Assembly (NCBI GenBank): GCA_019359505.1
Contig: JAHHHD010000035.1
Span: 1-53,641 of the forward strand
Origin: Drouetiella hepatica Uher 2000/2452
GTDB taxonomy: Bacteria > Cyanobacteriota > Cyanobacteriia > Elainellales > Elainellaceae
Reading direction: 5' to 3'
Length of the DNA: 53,641 nt
Shown here in pieces: positions 51,852 to 53,641 of the stretch. Positions within the stretch are counted from its first letter, which is position 1; every line of letters starts with the position of its first letter. The position numbers were made by a program, and so were the translations under genes. A model generated the notes under the pieces. That model was not told the origin of the DNA. It did not search any database and worked only from the letters and a program-made list of their open reading frames with translations.

Positions 51852-52502
51852 TTAATTGCTCAGGAACTCGGTTCTCTGTTTACGCCGCTTGTGCCATGCA
51901 GCAATACCCATACCAAGGAGTCCAGGAAGCAAGGCAGGAGTAGGAATAGGGGTAGGAGGCGCGATAGGGTTAAAGCTGAGTTGGGAAATGTTTGCACCGG
52001 TAGTTGGAGAAGGCGCTCCATCTGAGGTAAAGCGGAATGCAGAAAGAGTCGAGTTGCTAAATAGCCCAGAAACATCGAGACCTGAAGGCTGAATCGCGGG
52101 AAAAAAACCAGAGAGTGATAGAGAAACCACTCCTAATGAATTCCCTCCAGGCGCAAAGCCCTCAAAATTAAAACTCGCGTTACTGGTACCTCCACTTACA
52201 AAAATAAAAGAGGAAAAAAGTGACACGTTAGATGCACCATCCGGCGAAAACTGAAAAAGAGCAGATTCTCCTAGATCAATAGCTTGATTGGTATTACCTA
52301 CAACCCCTAAGCCACTAAAGAAACCACCACTCGTAATGTTGAGGGTGTTTGATCCGGTTACAGTAAGGCCATTTTGGCTGAACTGTGGCGTTGTCAAGTT
52401 ACCCTGATTTCTGAAGTCAACCGTAGCGGCTGTGGCAGGGAAAGCAGCCGTCAGCGTTGCCGTGGTCAATAGTCCTAAAAGGGCATGATTTTTCAGTGAC
52501 AT
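51852..52502 (-). CDS. PTPA-CTERM surface protein 1
   Basis: 216 residues with a signal peptide (LLGLLTTATLTAAFPATA) and a Ser/Gly/Asn-rich beta body. The tail is PTPIPTPALLPGLLGMGIAA then WHKRRKQ, the PTPA variant of the PEP-CTERM sorting signal: motif, hydrophobic helix, basic end. It is probably exported, processed by the adjacent exosortase and held at the cell surface or sheath. No enzymatic domain is seen. It is likely co-transcribed with the HpsJ-like gene, about 110 bases further on. Confidence 0.87.
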   Translation of the reverse strand: MSLKNHALLGLLTTATLTAAFPATAATVDFRNQGNLTTPQFSQNGLTVTGSNTLNITSGGFFSGLGVVGNTNQAIDLGESALFQFSPDGASNVSLFSSFIFVSGGTSNASFNFEGFAPGGNSLGVVSLSLSGFFPAIQPSGLDVSGLFSNSTLSAFRFTSDGAPSPTTGANISQLSFNPIAPPTPIPTPALLPGLLGMGIAAWHKRRKQRTEFLSN

Positions 52503-52782
52503 GAAATTCTAATCTCTATCTCTAAAGGTGAATCGTCGTAAACAGAGATAAATGCATGTTTAGCAGTGGTTTGAGAATATCAACTTCACACAGAGCCGCA
52601 AATCCTTTTCGCAGGAACATTTTGGCAAATGACGAAGTGGAGATACCCCTTCAGAGAAAGAAGGATTAAGTCAGCAGCTCGAAAGCAGCAATTGTTAACT
52701 CAAAAACAATAATTGCTTACTTGTAAAGCTGTGATCCCTCACTCAAAAGTAGTAATCGTTAACTCAAAAAATCATCGATTTC
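52503..52782. other. Spacer between the two PTPA-CTERM genes with a 13-base direct repeat
   Basis: The word gttaactcaaaaa occurs twice (52694-52706 and 52758-52770), with a related cactcaaaagtag copy near 52740. These could be operators or promoter elements of PTPA-CTERM gene 1. No gene is supported. Confidence 0.45.
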
Positions 52783-53493
52783 TTAGCTTGCGCTATTTTC
52801 AGCTTGCGCCGCTTTACGCTTGCGCCATGTAGCAATGCCCATGCCAATTAGACCGGGCAATACTGCTGGAGTCGGAATGGCAGTGCTGGTGTACTGAGCA
52901 TTGCTTAGCGATACGGTTGAACTGCCGTTAAAGTCGCCTACATCTACGATTCCCAGGGCTAGATTGTAGGTGCCCGGAGTGGCGAAGACATATTGAAAAG
53001 GACTGTTTATTCCTGGAGCCGTATTGAGAGTGGTTATGGCTCCATTGGCTGAGAAAAAGGCGTAGTCAGAAAATACAGTGTCATTGGTGTTGAAGATCGA
53101 GTTGAAGCTGAAGCTATCGCCTGCTGCTGCATCCACTGTGTACCTGATGGCAGAGCCTTCGTATGCCAAGGGGAAAACGGGGTCTGGATCGAGGGAGCCG
53201 ATCGGTACACCAATGAAGTCTTCTAATCCGCCCACAGTTCCTACAGGACCTGCAGGAGTGCCTGAAACGTTGAAGCTGCCAGAGGGCAGAGGAAAATCAT
53301 CATCTTGAAGCCCATCAGTGCTGAGGTCAGCGGTAGTAGGAGTGGGCAGCACATCTCCAAAAGTGTTCCAGTCGCTAAAGTTTGTGATGCTGGCAGCTTG
53401 AGCAGGTGCAGTGAGAGTCAGGCTGCCGATGCCGATCGCTCCTAGCAAACTAGTTGTGAGCGCAAACCGTTGAACTAAGGTGGAGGTTGTCAT
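52783..53493 (-). CDS. PTPA-CTERM surface protein 2
   Basis: About 236 residues from the ATG at 53493, where a clean signal peptide begins (MTTSTLVQRFALTTSLLGAI, ending near PAQAA); an earlier in-frame ATG at 53553 would put 20 unlikely residues ahead of it. The body is rich in Asp/Gly/Ser/Thr strands and contains FVFATPGTYNLALGIVDVGD-like pre-peptidase-type sequence (YVFATPGTYNLALGIVDVGD). The tail IPTPAVLPGLIGMGIATW then RKRKAAQ is a PTPA-CTERM signal. It is probably a second substrate of the adjacent exosortase. Function unknown. Confidence 0.87.
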   Translation of the reverse strand: MTTSTLVQRFALTTSLLGAIGIGSLTLTAPAQAASITNFSDWNTFGDVLPTPTTADLSTDGLQDDDFPLPSGSFNVSGTPAGPVGTVGGLEDFIGVPIGSLDPDPVFPLAYEGSAIRYTVDAAAGDSFSFNSIFNTNDTVFSDYAFFSANGAITTLNTAPGINSPFQYVFATPGTYNLALGIVDVGDFNGSSTVSLSNAQYTSTAIPTPAVLPGLIGMGIATWRKRKAAQAENSAS

Positions 53494-53641
53494 GAGTTTG
53501 GTTATTTTGATTGATGTATAGAACCCATTTGAGATCTTAAGAAGATGCTGCAAGCCTCTTCACCATTAGCCTAACGAAGCAGAGGTGAATCTTGGTCGTG
53601 GCATTCGGCAATGTCCGCTCAAAGTTTTTCACGAGAATTTT

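Overview
The window is a piece of a cyanobacterial chromosome. The evidence is direct: an ndhA-ndhI-ndhG-ndhE cluster for NDH-1, a Psb34-type small photosystem II protein, a Ycf37-type TPR protein, cyanoexosortase/HpsJ genes, PEP/PTPA-CTERM proteins, and very frequent HIP1-type GCGATCGC sites in genes and spacers. Base composition and gene style suggest a filamentous, Leptolyngbya-like lineage, but the species cannot be fixed by reading alone. No tRNA, rRNA or CRISPR array was found.

Layout. 1-8.7 kb: possible edge of a transposase gene, a DUF998-like membrane protein, a membrane GGDEF/EAL protein whose stop codon overlaps that of a caspase-fold protein lacking both catalytic residues, a MarR regulator, an EcsC-family protein and a GH8 endoglucanase lipoprotein. 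8.8-15.8 kb: a large TPR protein, psb34, a CHAT-TPR protein with an intact His/Cys dyad and an M28 peptidase. 15.9-21 kb: a leftward run with a ParB-like protein, an HsdR-nuclease/ParA fusion, a cupin, an isochorismatase-fold hydrolase, a RidA protein and a MOSC protein. 21-22.2 kb: a decay zone where a subtilase fragment is joined to half of an IS256 transposase and followed by a Uma2 fragment. 22.2-25.7 kb: an orphan protein, an HTH-NB-ARC STAND ATPase, a DUF2721 membrane protein and a Crp/Fnr regulator. 25.9-30.8 kb: a small secreted protein, a DUF4079 membrane protein, a membrane-anchored FAD/2Fe-2S reductase and a BcsA-like glycan synthase; the last two overlap by 4 bases. 30.8-37.2 kb: a leftward two-component operon (GAF kinase, multi-PAS hybrid kinase, single-domain receiver). 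37.6-40.3 kb: ndhAIGE. 40.5-50 kb: a GH104 lysozyme-like protein, a sigma-70-like factor, a DUF4114 PEP-CTERM protein, serS, ycf37, an SPFH protein and a kinase-WD40 protein. 50.1-53.5 kb: cyanoexosortase, HpsJ-like protein and two PTPA-CTERM proteins.

Several genes fit a shared theme of envelope and exopolysaccharide building with c-di-GMP and two-component control: the GGDEF/EAL protein, GH8, BcsA, the exosortase set and the kinases. A second theme is conflict or cell-death-like signalling parts: pseudo-caspase, CHAT, STAND NB-ARC, nuclease-ParA and kinase-WD40.

The spacers hold several families of short palindromic elements, each present two or more times here. One pair shows base changes on both arms that keep the hairpin paired, and another has terminal inverted repeats like a MITE. 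Three unrelated genes carry in-frame 15-bp tandem repeats near their 3' ends. The best candidates for undescribed biology are the nuclease-ParA/ParB-like pair, the DUF4079/reductase/BcsA operon, the NB-ARC/DUF2721 pair and the mobile palindromes.
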